Part shown: positions 38,711-40,180 of the stretch, piece after piece
Layout: each line of letters opens with the position of its first letter
Numbering within the stretch: position 1 is the first letter of the stretch
The notes under the pieces: generated by a model
The model's database searches: none
What the model was told of the DNA's origin: nothing
Seen by the model: only the letters and a program-made list of their open reading frames with translations
Program-made: the position numbers and the translations under genes
DNA from: an uncultured Lachnospiraceae bacterium
Lineage (GTDB): Bacteria > Bacillota > Clostridia > Lachnospirales > Lachnospiraceae
DNA: 40,180 nt
Assembly (NCBI GenBank): GCA_946541955.1
Contig: CAMNJZ010000009.1
Span: forward strand, 1 to 40,180
Reading direction: 5' to 3'

Positions 38711-40174
38711 ATGAAGAAAAAATATGCAGCAAAAGTCATTGCAGCGGCAATGGTCATGACGCTTACCATGTCCATGGCAGGATGTGCCATGGCGGCATCC
38801 TCTGCAGGGGATGCAGAGACAAAGACACAGGCCCAGGCGGAGCCCGCACAGGAAGCGGGCACAGATCTGATCGAAACGGCCGCCGGGGAGGAATCCGGCG
38901 CAGCAGCCTCCCTTTCCGATTATTTTACGGACAGGGATCTGGAGCAGACCGCTGACCTGTCCGGCGCCGTTACCTATGCACTGACGGACGGCCAGGACAT
39001 TTCCATCACCAAGGAGGGCGTCTACGTTCTGCAGGGCACCGCCAGGGACGTAACGGTCACCGTGGACGCCGATCAGGAAGCCAAGGTCCAGCTGGTCCTG
39101 GACGGGGCAGATGTGACCAACACGGATTTCCCGGTCATTTATGTAAAGAGCGCCGATAAGGTCTTTGTCACGACGACAGAGTCTGAAAATACCCTTACCG
39201 TCACAGGAAATTTCTCCGCAGACGGAGATACCAATACCGATGCCGTCATCTTCTCCAGGGACGACCTGGTCCTGAACGGGATGGGAAGCCTTAAGGTCAC
39301 CTCTTCGGAAAACGGGATCACCAGCAAGGATGACCTGAAGATCACCGGCGGCAGCCTTACCGTGGAATCCGGAAAGGACGCCCTGGAAGCCAACGACGGG
39401 ATCTATGTGGCGGATGGCAGCATCACCATCAACTCTGCCAAGGACGGTCTCCACGCCGAGAAGGATGACGACACCACAGTGGGACAGATCTATATCGCGG
39501 ACGGCAGCTTTGTGATCCAGGCCCAGGATGACGCCATCCAGGGCACCACGACCGTGACCATCGCAGGCGGCAGCTTTACCCTGCAGGCGGCGGAAGCCGT
39601 GGAGGGCACCTCTGTGGAGATCGCCGGCGGGACCCTGGACATTCAGGCCAGCGACGACGGCATCAACGCCTCCTCCAAATCCACTTCCGTGCCCACCAGG
39701 ATCGTCATTGACGGCGGGACCATCAATATCACCATGGGCAGCGGCGATACGGACGCGGTGGATTCCAACGGAGATCTGTATATAAACGGCGGAACGGTCA
39801 ACATCACAGCCCAGTCGGCCTTTGACTTCGACGGCGAGGGCCAGCTGAACGGCGGGACTGTTACGGTCAACGGCAGCCAGCTGACTCAGCTGACAAACGC
39901 CATGATGGGCGGCGGCAGGATGGGCGGCCAGGGCTTCCGCGGACAGGATGGCAACATGCCTGGCAATATGCCTGGCAATATGCCTGGCAACATGCCTGAA
40001 GACTCCCAGAGCCAGGATGGCAATATGCCTGGCACTGTGCCTGAAGGCTCCCAGGGCCAGGAGGGCACTATGCCTGGCGAGGGCTTCCGGGGCGGCCAGA
40101 GGCCGGGCCGCGGCGGCATGCGGGGCACAGACCAGGCGCAGCAGGAGACCCGGGAAGAGGGCACATGGTTCTGA
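38711..40174 (+). CDS. Cthe_2159-like carbohydrate-binding beta-helix lipoprotein
   Basis: The 487-residue protein starts with a signal sequence and lipobox MAGC (Cys25). A spacer leads into a beta-helix of repeated strands with GG turns: KITGGSLTVES, IYVADGSITINS, IYIADGSFVIQA, VTIAGGSFTLQA, VEIAGGTLDIQA, IVIDGGTINITM and LYINGGTVNITA. This pattern, with DALEANDG and DDGINASS motifs, fits the Cthe_2159/DUF4353 family, whose founding member binds polygalacturonate. The C-terminal 90 residues are Gly/Met/Pro/Gln-rich, with NMPG repeats. No catalytic site is recognised. ATG 38711 follows gagaggaaa. The gene is complete, ending 6 bases before the window edge. Confidence 0.87.
   Translation: MKKKYAAKVIAAAMVMTLTMSMAGCAMAASSAGDAETKTQAQAEPAQEAGTDLIETAAGEESGAAASLSDYFTDRDLEQTADLSGAVTYALTDGQDISITKEGVYVLQGTARDVTVTVDADQEAKVQLVLDGADVTNTDFPVIYVKSADKVFVTTTESENTLTVTGNFSADGDTNTDAVIFSRDDLVLNGMGSLKVTSSENGITSKDDLKITGGSLTVESGKDALEANDGIYVADGSITINSAKDGLHAEKDDDTTVGQIYIADGSFVIQAQDDAIQGTTTVTIAGGSFTLQAAEAVEGTSVEIAGGTLDIQASDDGINASSKSTSVPTRIVIDGGTINITMGSGDTDAVDSNGDLYINGGTVNITAQSAFDFDGEGQLNGGTVTVNGSQLTQLTNAMMGGGRMGGQGFRGQDGNMPGNMPGNMPGNMPEDSQSQDGNMPGTVPEGSQGQEGTMPGEGFRGGQRPGRGGMRGTDQAQQETREEGTWF
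39951..39998 (+). repeat. In-frame 12-base repeats encoding GNMP
   Basis: Four consecutive units of ggcaayatgcct encode Gly-Asn-Met-Pro in the C-terminal tail of the beta-helix lipoprotein. More distant copies follow (for example at 40018 and 40069). Unit number could vary without shifting the frame. Confidence 0.85.
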
Positions 40175-40180
40175 CCGGAC

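Overview
The window looks like part of a Gram-positive Clostridia chromosome, most likely a gut Lachnospiraceae. The reasons are strong AGGAGG ribosome binding sites, lipobox lipoproteins, the MurT/GatD cell-wall pair, CUT1-type sugar importers with LacI regulators, YesL and CmpB-type membrane proteins, a Cthe_2159-like beta-helix lipoprotein and consensus sigma-A promoters. No tRNA, rRNA, CRISPR array, insertion sequence or phage gene was seen. Base composition changes near 15-16 kb: the left part is clearly more AT-rich than the right part.

Bases 1-14598 hold a same-strand cluster. In order it encodes an FHA phosphothreonine reader (truncated by the window edge), a PP2C phosphatase, a membrane Ser/Thr kinase with a C-terminal helical-repeat region, a single-pass linker protein, a 3095-residue membrane-anchored surface protein made of Ig-like modules, and a zinc-ribbon membrane protein. 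The first five genes are 16-25 bases apart, so they are probably one transcript. This is the best candidate for a poorly described system: reversible phospho-signalling beside a giant surface protein. The giant protein contains two in-register super-repeats of about 920 residues, each with seven modules.

Bases 14650-15922 hold two minus-strand genes: a small unknown protein and a secreted fibronectin-type-III protein with a clear terminator. A block of 9-base iterons separates them from the next operon. Bases 16158-22670 hold a tight and functionally odd operon: a GH78-like six-hairpin glycosidase, an M42/M28-like peptidase, a Lon-type AAA+ ATPase without its protease domain, and a UvrD/PcrA-like helicase. 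A PAP2 phosphatase and an SGNH hydrolase follow.

Bases 24575-33275 form a carbohydrate-uptake region. A LacI regulator heads a leftward operon (membrane protein with an EF-hand-like loop, lipoprotein, YesL-like protein). Rightward, a promoter with two LacI-type palindromes drives two permeases and a binding lipoprotein, followed by an intracellular GH32 fructosidase with its own consensus promoter. The likely substrate is a sucrose- or fructan-type oligosaccharide. No importer ATPase is encoded here, so a shared MsmX-type ATPase is presumed.

Bases 33497-40174 hold a shortened LacI-like protein, a CmpB-like membrane protein, a STAS / anti-sigma kinase / STAS partner-switching trio, an XRE regulator, the leftward murT-gatD operon (peptidoglycan amidation) with a terminator-like hairpin in its leader, and a Cthe_2159-like lipoprotein.
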